Assembly: GCA_025354965.1 (NCBI GenBank)
Contig: JANXLW010000170.1
Span: 1-11,068 of the forward strand
Source of the DNA: Betaproteobacteria bacterium
GTDB lineage: Bacteria > Pseudomonadota > Gammaproteobacteria > Burkholderiales > Burkholderiaceae_C
Direction of reading: 5' to 3'
Length of the DNA stretch: 11,068 nt
Within the stretch, counting starts at the first letter, position 1. Each line of letters opens with the position of its first letter. Below are positions 1-6,463 of the stretch, piece after piece. The notes beneath the pieces were generated by a model, which saw nothing but the letters and a program-made list of their open reading frames with translations, was not told where the DNA came from and made no database searches. Made by a program: the position numbers and the translations under genes.

Positions 1-558
1 CAGCGCCATCTGGTCTTGCGCCTGGCGTTCGATTTTGAATTCGGTCGCCACATTCTCCGCCGTCTCGGGCATGGAGTCGACGCCGTATTTGTCTTTCATC
101 AGTTTATTGATGAAGCGCCAACCGATAGTGGTGTCGTAAACCGCATTGTTGCGGCCAAAAGCGCTGTCCATCTTGGGCATGACAAAGGGCGCGCGGCTCA
201 TGCTCTCCACGCCACCGGCAATCATCAGTGTGGCCTCTCCCGCCTTGATGGCGCGTGCTGCGGTTCCCACGGCATCCAGACCCGAGCCACACAGGCGGTT
301 CAGGGTGGCACCGGGAACTTCCAGGGGCAAACCAGCCAGGAGCGAAGCCATATGAGCGACGTTGCGGTTGTCTTCGCCGGCCTGGTTGGCGCAGCCAAAG
401 AGGACGTCGGTGACGGCGGCCCAATCGACATTCGGGTTGCGCAGCATCAGGGCTTTGAGGGGGATGGCCCCAAGGTCGTCGGTGCGCACGCTGGACAAGG
501 CACCGCCGTAGCGGCCAAAGGGGGTTCGAATGGCGTCGCAAATGTAGGCTTGAGTCAT
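1..558 (-). CDS. pcaF: 3-oxoadipyl-CoA thiolase, N-terminal part (runs off the left edge)
   Basis: Reading the minus strand from ATG 558-556 gives 186 residues with no stop before the window edge, so about the last half of a roughly 400-residue thiolase is missing. The start MTQAYICDAIRTPFGRYGGA, the motif GCANQAGEDNRNVA (about residues 55-68), the active-site region NRLCGSGLDAVG with nucleophilic Cys90, and GGVESMSRAPFVM (115-127) match the PcaF/PaaJ subgroup closely. This enzyme cleaves 3-oxoadipyl-CoA with CoA to succinyl-CoA and acetyl-CoA, the last step of the beta-ketoadipate and phenylacetate pathways, in the cytoplasm. The catalytic His and second Cys lie outside the window. A strong Shine-Dalgarno sequence (GAGGAG, 565-570 on the complement) sits 6 nt before the ATG and fixes the start. 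PcaF and PaaJ cannot be told apart without the neighbouring genes; a generic acetyl-CoA acetyltransferase is less likely. Confidence 0.9.
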   Translation of the reverse strand, partial: MTQAYICDAIRTPFGRYGGALSSVRTDDLGAIPLKALMLRNPNVDWAAVTDVLFGCANQAGEDNRNVAHMASLLAGLPLEVPGATLNRLCGSGLDAVGTAARAIKAGEATLMIAGGVESMSRAPFVMPKMDSAFGRNNAVYDTTIGWRFINKLMKDKYGVDSMPETAENVATEFKIERQAQDQMAL

Positions 559-649
559 GGCTATCTCCTCGGTAAGGAATTGCATTTTCGCTGCAGGCAA
601 GCTGGCTCGGCTGCAGCCTGGGTGACAGCACGCGACAATACGCTCCATT
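559..649. promoter_or_regulatory. Divergent intergenic region between the thiolase and DUF1841 genes
   Basis: The 91 bp between the two divergent start codons must hold both 5' ends, unless the thiolase gene is read with further genes outside the window. It contains the thiolase Shine-Dalgarno sequence (565-570) and a perfect 10-bp palindrome GGCTGCAGCC (609-618). I found no convincing -35/-10 pair on either strand, so promoter positions are not assigned. Confidence 0.4.
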
Positions 650-1084
650 ATGTTTTCACCCTCGCAAGCCGATGTTCGCCGATTCTTTTGCTCGGTCTAC
701 GCTAAAGCCAAGTCAAATCAGCCGCTGGAGGCTATTGAAACCATAGCAAGCCTGTGGATTGACGAACACCCCGAGTACCACACCGATTTGACCGATGTCG
801 ATGCTGCGTTGCTGGCGATGCAACCGGCTGAGGACAGCAAGACCAATCCGTTCCTGCATTTGTCCATGCACCTGTCCATCAGCGAGCAATGCAGCATTGA
901 CCAGCCGCGCGGCATCCGTCAGGCCGTGGAGTTGCTGACGCACCGCCGTGATTCCTTGCACCACGCTCACCACCAGGCCATGGAGTGCCTGGGCCGGATG
1001 CTTTGGGAAAGTCAACGCGCCGGTCGCCCACCTGACGGTGACGCCTATATCGCCTGCGTGCAACAGCACGCCACGCGGGACTGA
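650..1084 (+). CDS. DUF1841 family protein
   Basis: This is a 144-residue soluble protein with no signal peptide or membrane segment. It resembles the DUF1841 family along its whole length: an N-terminal MFSPSQADVRRFF segment, the motif HPEYH (about 40-44), and the conserved core TNPFLHLSMHLSISEQ followed by SIDQPRGIRQ (about residues 65-90). A C-terminal stretch CLGRMLWESQRAGRPPDGDAY ends in a short tail. The length is normal for the family. Histidines are frequent (HLSMHLSI, LHHAHHQ), which might suggest metal binding, but no function is known to me and none is assigned. No strong Shine-Dalgarno sequence precedes ATG 650; the start is chosen because the family normally begins MF(N/S)PS. It is transcribed away from the thiolase gene and toward the cytochrome gene. 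Confidence 0.88.
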   Translation: MFSPSQADVRRFFCSVYAKAKSNQPLEAIETIASLWIDEHPEYHTDLTDVDAALLAMQPAEDSKTNPFLHLSMHLSISEQCSIDQPRGIRQAVELLTHRRDSLHHAHHQAMECLGRMLWESQRAGRPPDGDAYIACVQQHATRD

Positions 1085-1167
1085 GTCGACGCCGGGCCGC
1101 CCCAAGGCGACTCCGCCCCCTTGGGGGCAGCGCAGCACACGAAGTGGCAAGCGTGGGGGCCAGTTTT
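1085..1167. repeat. Intergenic C/G-rich stem-loop repeat between convergent genes
   Basis: This lies between the stops of the convergent DUF1841 and cytochrome genes. CCCCAAGG (1100-1107) pairs with CCTTGGGG (1119-1126) across an 11-nt loop, and a G-rich run follows at 1155-1159. On the plus strand a run of six T (1164-1169) follows it. The position suggests a bidirectional transcription stop, although the T run lies about 37 nt after the hairpin and none follows it on the minus strand. From memory, very similar C/G-rich blocks with a CCTTGGGGGC core occur between genes across Comamonadaceae genomes. That recollection needs a search. Confidence 0.6.
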
Positions 1168-1833
1168 TTACTTGAACTTGGCTTGCGGCACCGTCTTGAG
1201 TTCGCCAGGGAGCGAGCTGACGTAATTGGCCAACTCCTTGAGTTCCGCATAAGAGAACTGCTTGGCCACACCGCCCATGATGGGATTGCCACGACCCCAG
1301 GTGGCATTGCCTTGCGTCTTGTAGGCCTTCAGCGCCACAAACAGATAGTCGGCGTGCTGGCCCGCAATCTTGGGGTAGCTGGGATCAATGGGCTTGCTGA
1401 AACTGTCGCCATGGCATGTTACGCAGGCGCCTTTTTTGACCAGTTCAGCGGCCATTGCATTGCCCTCGGCCGCCTTGCCCAATGCGGGTGCATTGTCAAG
1501 CTTGCCCAGGACTTCGTAATAGGCCGCCACATCGGCGATGTCCTGATCACTCAGGCCGGCGGCTATGCCGCGCATGGTGGGGTGTTTTCGATCCGCTTTT
1601 TTGTAAGCCGTAAGTGCTGACACAATGTACTTGGCGCTTTGACCAGAAATCTTGGGCACCTTGTAGACCTCGGGAAAACTGGCTTGATAGCCGGTGATGC
1701 CGTGGCAGCCAATGCACAGCGCGATTTTTTTTTCGCCGGCTTGGGCATCACCCTTGATTTCCTGTGCATTTGCAGAGATAGCCGTCGCACAGGCGACAAG
1801 CAGGATAGACAGTGATGGCAGGAATTTTTTCAT
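1168..1833 (-). CDS. Diheme class I cytochrome c (c4-like)
   Basis: This 221-residue periplasmic electron carrier has two tandem cytochrome c domains. A Sec signal peptide (charged MKK, then a hydrophobic stretch to about residue 20) ends at a likely ANA|QE cleavage site after residue 23. Two heme-attachment motifs are present, CIGCH (40-44) and CVTCH (137-141). Each is followed by a candidate axial Met, in HPTMRGIA (Met87) and NPIMGGVA (Met186). Domain order and length fit the c4 family, whose members pass electrons to terminal oxidases or other respiratory acceptors. ATG 1833-1831 is chosen because it gives a clean signal peptide; a TTG at 1875-1873 in the same frame would add 14 residues before it. 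No purine-rich ribosome site precedes ATG 1833. The gene diverges from moxR and shares a control region with it. The partner oxidase is not in the window. Confidence 0.92.
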   Translation of the reverse strand: MKKFLPSLSILLVACATAISANAQEIKGDAQAGEKKIALCIGCHGITGYQASFPEVYKVPKISGQSAKYIVSALTAYKKADRKHPTMRGIAAGLSDQDIADVAAYYEVLGKLDNAPALGKAAEGNAMAAELVKKGACVTCHGDSFSKPIDPSYPKIAGQHADYLFVALKAYKTQGNATWGRGNPIMGGVAKQFSYAELKELANYVSSLPGELKTVPQAKFK

Positions 1834-1857
1834 TTTGAAAGGACAATCAACCAGTGT

Positions 1858-1871
1858 TTGAGATAGATCAA
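1858..1871. promoter_or_regulatory. FNR/Anr-type (Crp-Fnr family) operator candidate
   Basis: TTGAG-ATAG-ATCAA differs from the FNR/Anr consensus TTGAT-N4-ATCAA at one position. It also sits in a larger perfect dyad, GTTTGA-N6-TCAAAC (1856-1873). It lies between the divergent cytochrome and moxR genes. Relative to the predicted cytochrome promoter it falls at about +1 to +14, and it overlaps the candidate moxR -35. Both placements would favour repression over class II activation (centred at -41.5). The sequence match is seen directly; regulator identity and effect are inferred. Confidence 0.5.
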
Positions 1872-1885
1872 ACAATGATTATATC
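1858..1885 (+). promoter_or_regulatory. Possible sigma-70 promoter for the moxR operon
   Basis: TTGAGA (1858-1863, five of six -35 bases) is followed after 16 bp by TATATC (1880-1885, four of six -10 bases). It overlaps the FNR-like dyad and the opposing cytochrome promoter, so the two transcripts could compete. This is weaker evidence than for the cytochrome promoter. Confidence 0.3.
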
Positions 1886-1906
1886 GGTCAATAATTCACG
1901 ACCCAA
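1878..1906 (-). promoter_or_regulatory. Predicted sigma-70 promoter of the cytochrome gene
   Basis: On the minus strand a perfect TATAAT (1883-1878) follows TTGGGT (1906-1901) with a 17-bp spacer. The -10 is consensus and the -35 matches only the first three bases. Transcription would start near 1871, giving a leader of about 38 nt before ATG 1833. This supports ATG 1833 and leaves the upstream TTG 1875 at or before the transcript start. Confidence 0.5.
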
Positions 1907-1940
1907 GCTGCACCTTGCGTCGCACTAACCAACCAGAACC

Positions 1941-2795
1941 ATGAAATTCCAAGGATCCAAAACCTACATCGCTACCCAGGATTTGATGCTGTCTGTCAAC
2001 GCTGCCATCACCCTCAAACGCCCGCTGCTGGTCAAAGGCGAGCCCGGCACCGGCAAAACCATGCTGGCTGAGGAAGTGGCGCTCGCACTGGACATGCCGC
2101 TGCTGCAATGGCACATCAAGTCCACCACCAAGGCGCAGCAGGGCCTGTATGAATACGATGCGGTTAGCCGCCTGCGCGATTCGCAGTTGTCGGATATAGA
2201 CGGTGGCGAACGTGTCAAAAACATCCACAACTACATCCTCAAAGGTGTCTTGTGGCAAGCCTTCACGGCCGAGCAGCCAGTGGCCTTGCTGATTGACGAG
2301 ATTGACAAGGCCGACATCGAATTTCCCAATGACTTGCTGCGCGAGATCGACCGCATGGAGTTCTATTGCTACGAAACCCGTGAGCTGATCAAGGCCAAAA
2401 ACCGTCCGCTGGTGTTCATCACCTCCAACAACGAAAAGGAATTGCCCGACGCCTTTTTGCGCCGCTGCTTCTTTCACTACATCAAGTTCCCCGATGCCGA
2501 CACCATGCGAAGCATTGTTGAAGTGCACTTTCCGGGCCTGAAAAATGAGCTGTTGACAGCGGCCATGAAGACTTTTTATGACGTGCGCAATCTGCCGGGT
2601 CTGAAAAAGAAGCCCTCTACCAGCGAACTGCTGGACTGGCTCAAATTACTGCTGGCCGAAGACATTCCGCTGGAAGCCCTGCAAACCAGGGATGACAAGG
2701 TGGCGGTGCCACCACTGGTGGGCGCTTTGCTCAAAAACGAGCAGGATGTGACCTTGTTTGAAAAACTGGTGTTCATGCAACGCCATAACCGCTGA
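1941..2795 (+). CDS. MoxR-family AAA+ ATPase
   Basis: This 284-residue cytoplasmic ATPase has a Walker A motif GEPGTGKT (33-40), Walker B ALLIDEID (115-122), a sensor 1 segment FITSNN (159-164), arginine-finger candidates in LRRCFF (Arg174/Arg175), and a C-terminal lid region STSELLDWLKLL (226-237). The compact single-domain layout is that of MoxR proteins. These form ring-shaped chaperones that, with a VWA partner, mature or insert cofactors into client proteins; CoxD/CoxE of CO dehydrogenase and NorQ/NorD are named examples. The VWA partner is encoded 0.6 kb downstream in the same operon, after a GNAT gene. No good Shine-Dalgarno sequence is seen before ATG 1941, but the N-terminus MKFQGSKTYIAT looks complete. 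The client is unknown, and the subfamily within MoxR was not resolved. Confidence 0.93.
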   Translation: MKFQGSKTYIATQDLMLSVNAAITLKRPLLVKGEPGTGKTMLAEEVALALDMPLLQWHIKSTTKAQQGLYEYDAVSRLRDSQLSDIDGGERVKNIHNYILKGVLWQAFTAEQPVALLIDEIDKADIEFPNDLLREIDRMEFYCYETRELIKAKNRPLVFITSNNEKELPDAFLRRCFFHYIKFPDADTMRSIVEVHFPGLKNELLTAAMKTFYDVRNLPGLKKKPSTSELLDWLKLLLAEDIPLEALQTRDDKVAVPPLVGALLKNEQDVTLFEKLVFMQRHNR

Positions 2796-2803
2796 GATTG
2801 ACC

Positions 2804-3397
2804 ATGGCCTACATTGAACCCGTTACCCTGAGCGCACGTGGCATTGCTCTGGTCCCGCTGGCCTTGAGTCATGAAGCAGGCCTGCGCGCCGCCGCGCTGG
2901 ACGGCGAGCTGTGGCGGCTGCGCGTCACCTCGGTGCCCGAGCCCGAGCAGACCCGCCAGTACATTGAAGACGCGCTGGCCATGCGGCAAGCCGGCAATCG
3001 CTTTGCTTTTGCCGTAACAGAAGCAGCTAGCGGCACGGTATTGGGTTGCACCAGCTACCATGACATCGTGCCGGCCGTCAAACGCGTGGAGATTGGCTAC
3101 ACCTGGTACGCCCGGCGCTGCCAGCGCACCCATGTCAACAGCAACGCCAAGCTGCTCATGATGACGCACGCCTTCGAAACCCTGGGCTGCCACGTGGTCG
3201 GCTGGCGCACCGACAACTTCAACTTTGCGTCACAAGCCGCCATCGAACGGCTCGGAGCTCAAAAAGACGGCGTCATTCGCGGCCACGCCCTGCGCCGCGA
3301 TGGCACCATTCGGGACACCGTGATGTACAGCATGCGCGCCGGCGAGTGGCCGGAAGCCAAGGCACAGTTGCTGTACCTGCTGGACAAGCCACGTTGA
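2804..3397 (+). CDS. GNAT family N-acetyltransferase (RimJ/RimL-like)
   Basis: This predicted 197-residue soluble acetyl-CoA-dependent N-acetyltransferase has the Acetyltransf_3/RimL-like layout. An N-terminal region with VPLALSHEAGL is followed by VEIGYTWYARRCQRTHVNSNAKLLMMTHAFE (about 95-125), where the beta4-alpha3 acetyl-CoA site lies. The RTDNFNFASQAAIERLGAQKDGV segment (135-157) is the usual C-terminal signature. The canonical Q/RxxGxG/A loop is replaced by QRTHVN, a variant found in this branch of the family. The substrate could be a protein N-terminus, an antibiotic or a small amine and cannot be told from sequence. ATG 2804 is preferred over an in-frame TTG at 2798; it starts 8 nt after the moxR stop. 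It sits between moxR and its VWA partner and is co-oriented, so it is presumably co-transcribed. Confidence 0.87.
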   Translation: MAYIEPVTLSARGIALVPLALSHEAGLRAAALDGELWRLRVTSVPEPEQTRQYIEDALAMRQAGNRFAFAVTEAASGTVLGCTSYHDIVPAVKRVEIGYTWYARRCQRTHVNSNAKLLMMTHAFETLGCHVVGWRTDNFNFASQAAIERLGAQKDGVIRGHALRRDGTIRDTVMYSMRAGEWPEAKAQLLYLLDKPR

Positions 3398-3410
3398 GGG
3401 GAGAGCGTTC

Positions 3411-4625
3411 ATGCTGATTGACTTCTTCTACACCCTGCGCTCGGCCAAACTGCCGGTGTCGGTCAAGGAGTACCTGACGCTGCTGGAAGCCCTGAAGGAA
3501 GGTGTGGTCGGCCCCAATTCGCAGGCACCGCTGGGTGACGCCGAGCCCAGTGGCTACAAGATCGATGACTTTTACTACCTGAGTCGCACCACCCTGGTAA
3601 AGGACGAAAAGCACTACGACAAGTTCGACCGTGCTTTTGCCGCCTACTTCAAGGGCGTGGAGATGATTGCCGATTTCACCAAGGACATCCCGCTGGAGTG
3701 GCTGCGCAAGAACCTGGAACTGGAACTCAGCCCCGAGGAGCGCGCCAAGATTGAAAAGATGGGCTGGGATGAGTTGATGGAAACGCTCAAGAAGCGCTTC
3801 GAGGAACAAAAGGAACGCCATGAAGGCGGCTCCAAATGGATAGGTACCGGCGGCACCAGCCCGTTTGGCGCCTACGGTCAAAACCCGCAAGGCATTCGCA
3901 TCGGTCAGGACAAGAGCCGCAACAAAAGCGCCGTCAAGGTCTGGGACCAGCGCGCCTACAAAGACTACGACGACACGCAAGAACTGGGCACCCGCAATAT
4001 CAAGGTGGCGCTGCGCCGTTTGCGCAAATTCGCGCGCGAAGGCCATGAGTTTGAGCTGGACCTGGACGACACCATCAAGTCGACGGCGGCCAACGCCGGT
4101 TACCTGGACATCAAAATGGTGCCGGAGCGCCACAACAACGTGAAGGTGCTGTTGTTGATGGATGTGGGCGGCACCATGGACGAGCACATCCAGCGCGTGG
4201 AAGAGCTTTTCTCTGCCACCAAGACCGAGCTCAAGCACCTGGAGTTCTACTACTTCCACAACTGCGTCTATGACTTTATGTGGAAGAACAACCGGCGCCG
4301 CTACAGCGAGAAATTTGCCACCTGGGACATCATCCGCAAGTACAACAAAGACTACAAGCTGATCTTTGTCGGCGACGCCACCATGAGCCCCTACGAAATT
4401 TTGCAACCCGGCGGCAGCGTTGAATACAACAACGAAGAAGCGGGTGTGGAATGGCTGCAGCGCCTGACCAGCGCTTTCCCGAAATTTGCCTGGATCAACC
4501 CGGAACCACAAGGTGTCTGGCAATATCGCCAGAGCATCAGCGTGATCCAGCAGATCATGAGTCAACGCATGTTTCCTCTGACCATCAAGGGCCTGGAAGA
4601 AGCGATGCGACTGCTGACCAAATGA
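3411..4625 (+). CDS. CoxE-like VWA domain protein, partner of the MoxR ATPase
   Basis: This is a 404-residue cytoplasmic protein with no signal peptide. The N-terminal half (1-135) is helical and charged, with FFYTLRSAKLPVSVKEYLTLLEAL at the start and a KKRFEEQKERHEGG helix end. A glycine-rich linker (140-165: GGSKWIGTGGTSPFGAYGQNP) follows, then a conserved RAYKDYDDTQELGTR segment (181-195), then a VWA fold from about 243. The metal-ion (MIDAS) motif reads LLLMDVGGTMDEH (Asp251, Gly253, Thr255) instead of DxSxS, with a later acidic residue in FVGDATMSPYE (Asp322). VWA proteins adapt MoxR ATPases to clients. A strong Shine-Dalgarno sequence (GGGGAG, 3398-3403) precedes ATG 3411 by 7 nt, directly after the GNAT stop. 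Its own stop overlaps the tamA start (ATGA). Confidence 0.9.
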   Translation: MLIDFFYTLRSAKLPVSVKEYLTLLEALKEGVVGPNSQAPLGDAEPSGYKIDDFYYLSRTTLVKDEKHYDKFDRAFAAYFKGVEMIADFTKDIPLEWLRKNLELELSPEERAKIEKMGWDELMETLKKRFEEQKERHEGGSKWIGTGGTSPFGAYGQNPQGIRIGQDKSRNKSAVKVWDQRAYKDYDDTQELGTRNIKVALRRLRKFAREGHEFELDLDDTIKSTAANAGYLDIKMVPERHNNVKVLLLMDVGGTMDEHIQRVEELFSATKTELKHLEFYYFHNCVYDFMWKNNRRRYSEKFATWDIIRKYNKDYKLIFVGDATMSPYEILQPGGSVEYNNEEAGVEWLQRLTSAFPKFAWINPEPQGVWQYRQSISVIQQIMSQRMFPLTIKGLEEAMRLLTK

Positions 4626-6463
4626 AATGGCTGCTGGCGCTGGCGCTGCTCACAAGCATGCCAGGGCTGCTTTTTGCGCAGGCACAAGAACAGGCAGCAG
4701 GCACCCAAGCTGGCGCGGCAATGTCAACCGCTACCGCGTTCCAGCTCGACATCAATGCACCGGATGAAGTCCGGGCGCTTCTTGAGCGACATCTGGAGTT
4801 ATTGCGTTACCGCGAAGTGACGGACTTAAGCGACAGCGAACTGGCACGCCTGCTGGTCGCCGCCCGGCAAGATACCAAAGATCTGCTGGCGACCCTAGGC
4901 TACTTCTCGCCTGACATCGGCATCGAACAGCAACCAGTGGACAGCGGTCCGATAGCACGACGGGTCATACTGAACGTGGTACCCGGCGCGCCCACGCTGG
5001 TGAGCGAAGTGCACATTGAATTCAGCGGCGCCATCAGCAGCGAGCCGGCGGCCCGCATCCAGCGCCAAAACATTGAAGCCAACTGGCCGCTGCGAGCCGG
5101 CATGCGCTTTACCCAAACCGGTTGGGACGGCGCCAAGCAGCAGGCCCTGCGCGAACTCACCCGGCAGCGCTACCCCACCGGGCAACTCAGCGCCACGCTG
5201 GCCGACATCGACCCCGTCAACCACAGCGCGCGCCTGTCCGTCACGCTCGATTCCGGCCCGGCCTACCGGCTCGGGCCTCTGGTCGTCAGCGACACACAAC
5301 GTTATGACACCGAGTTGGTGACGCGGTTGGCGCGCCTGGCGCCTGGCGCCGACTACGACCAGACCCAACTGGTGCAGGCACAGCAGCGCCTGACCGACAG
5401 CGGATTTTTTGACTCGGTCTTCGTCTCGCTCGACACTGCCGGTGACCCGCTGGCTGCAACCGTGCGGGTACAACTGCACGAGGCACCGATGCAAAAGCTG
5501 GTGCTGGGCATCGGCGCCAGCACCGACAGCGGCGCCCGCCTGTCGGCCGAGCACACGCACCACCAGGTACCCGGCATCGGCTGGCGCGCCGTCAGCAAGT
5601 TGTCGCTGGACCGCGAGACCCGTTCCATTGGCAGCGAGCTGACCGCACCACCGGACGCCGACAACTGGCGCTGGGTCACCTCGGCGCTGCTGCAAAACCA
5701 GATGAGTGGCAGCGTCGATGTCAGCAGCCTGCGGTTGCGCGCCGGGCGCGGCCAGGGTGGCCAGCGGATCGACCGCAATTACTACCTTCAATACGACCGG
5801 GCCGAGAGCGCCGCCAGCGATGGCACGGTACCGGTGCTGGCGCAAGCGTTGAGCGCCAACTATGCTTTCACGCTGCGCAATTTCGACAGTCTGCCCTTCC
5901 CCGCCAGCGGCTGGGGCTTGGGCGTGGAAGTTGGCGGCGGCAGCACACTGGGCAGCCAACAAGACCCATACGTCCGCGTGCTGGCACGCTGGCTGGGCTA
6001 TGTGCCACTGGGCCGCAACCGCGAGACCACGCAGACCGACTTGCGTGCCGGACGTCTGGCGCTGCGCGCTGAGGCTGGGGCGGTGCTGGCCAAAAGTGAT
6101 ATCGCCTTGCCCAGCACACAACTGTTCCTCACTGGCGGCGACACCAGCGTGCGCGGCTACGGCTACCACGAGCTCGGCGTCACGCTGCCGGATGGCCAAA
6201 CCACCGCTGGCCGTTACCTCGGTCTGGCCGGTGTCGAGTGGCAGCGCCCCATCATCGTCAATGATCGTCTGACAGACTGGGAAAGCACCGTGTTCGTCGA
6301 CGCCGGCAGCGTCGCAAACAAAACCGCTGAGCTGCGCGCCAAGGTCGGCGTTGGTGTCGGTGCACGCTGGAAAAGCCCGGTCGGACCGCTGCAAATAGAC
6401 CTGGCGTATGGCGTGGCGGTCGAGCGTTTTCGCTTGCATCTGAACGTGGGCTTTACTTTCTGA
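4622..6463 (+). CDS. tamA: TamA, outer-membrane Omp85 subunit of the translocation and assembly module
   Basis: This 613-residue outer-membrane beta-barrel protein works with TamB in inserting or assembling outer-membrane proteins and in envelope homeostasis. A signal peptide (MKWLLALALL, cleavage near LFAQA|QEQ, about residue 21) leads into periplasmic POTRA domains. I place these roughly at 40-120, 125-210 and 215-287, the last containing LTDSGFFDSVFVSL. The barrel runs from about 290 to the end and carries the Omp85 loop-6 motif GGDTSVRGYGY (505-515). It closes with LHLNVGFTF, whose final Phe is the usual outer-membrane protein signal. ATG 4622 overlaps the VWA stop as ATGA. A longer frame opens at 4451, but that start would lie inside the VWA gene and bury the signal peptide. 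The next gene is tamB, which supports the name. Confidence 0.92.
   Translation: MKWLLALALLTSMPGLLFAQAQEQAAGTQAGAAMSTATAFQLDINAPDEVRALLERHLELLRYREVTDLSDSELARLLVAARQDTKDLLATLGYFSPDIGIEQQPVDSGPIARRVILNVVPGAPTLVSEVHIEFSGAISSEPAARIQRQNIEANWPLRAGMRFTQTGWDGAKQQALRELTRQRYPTGQLSATLADIDPVNHSARLSVTLDSGPAYRLGPLVVSDTQRYDTELVTRLARLAPGADYDQTQLVQAQQRLTDSGFFDSVFVSLDTAGDPLAATVRVQLHEAPMQKLVLGIGASTDSGARLSAEHTHHQVPGIGWRAVSKLSLDRETRSIGSELTAPPDADNWRWVTSALLQNQMSGSVDVSSLRLRAGRGQGGQRIDRNYYLQYDRAESAASDGTVPVLAQALSANYAFTLRNFDSLPFPASGWGLGVEVGGGSTLGSQQDPYVRVLARWLGYVPLGRNRETTQTDLRAGRLALRAEAGAVLAKSDIALPSTQLFLTGGDTSVRGYGYHELGVTLPDGQTTAGRYLGLAGVEWQRPIIVNDRLTDWESTVFVDAGSVANKTAELRAKVGVGVGARWKSPVGPLQIDLAYGVAVERFRLHLNVGFTF

Noticed and set aside
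16..705. Plus-strand open frame opposite the thiolase gene
   Set aside because: The minus strand encodes an unmistakable PcaF/PaaJ thiolase with its active-site Cys and a strong ribosome site. The plus-strand product has no family features and overlaps the DUF1841 start.
3273..4565. Open frame (430 codons) on the minus strand opposite the VWA gene
   Set aside because: It is antisense to a clear CoxE-like protein, low in complexity, with no recognisable family or ribosome site.
4451..4621. Upstream extension of tamA to an earlier ATG
   Set aside because: It would add 57 residues translated from inside the VWA gene and place the signal peptide internally. ATG 4622 gives a normal signal peptide and a classic ATGA overlap.
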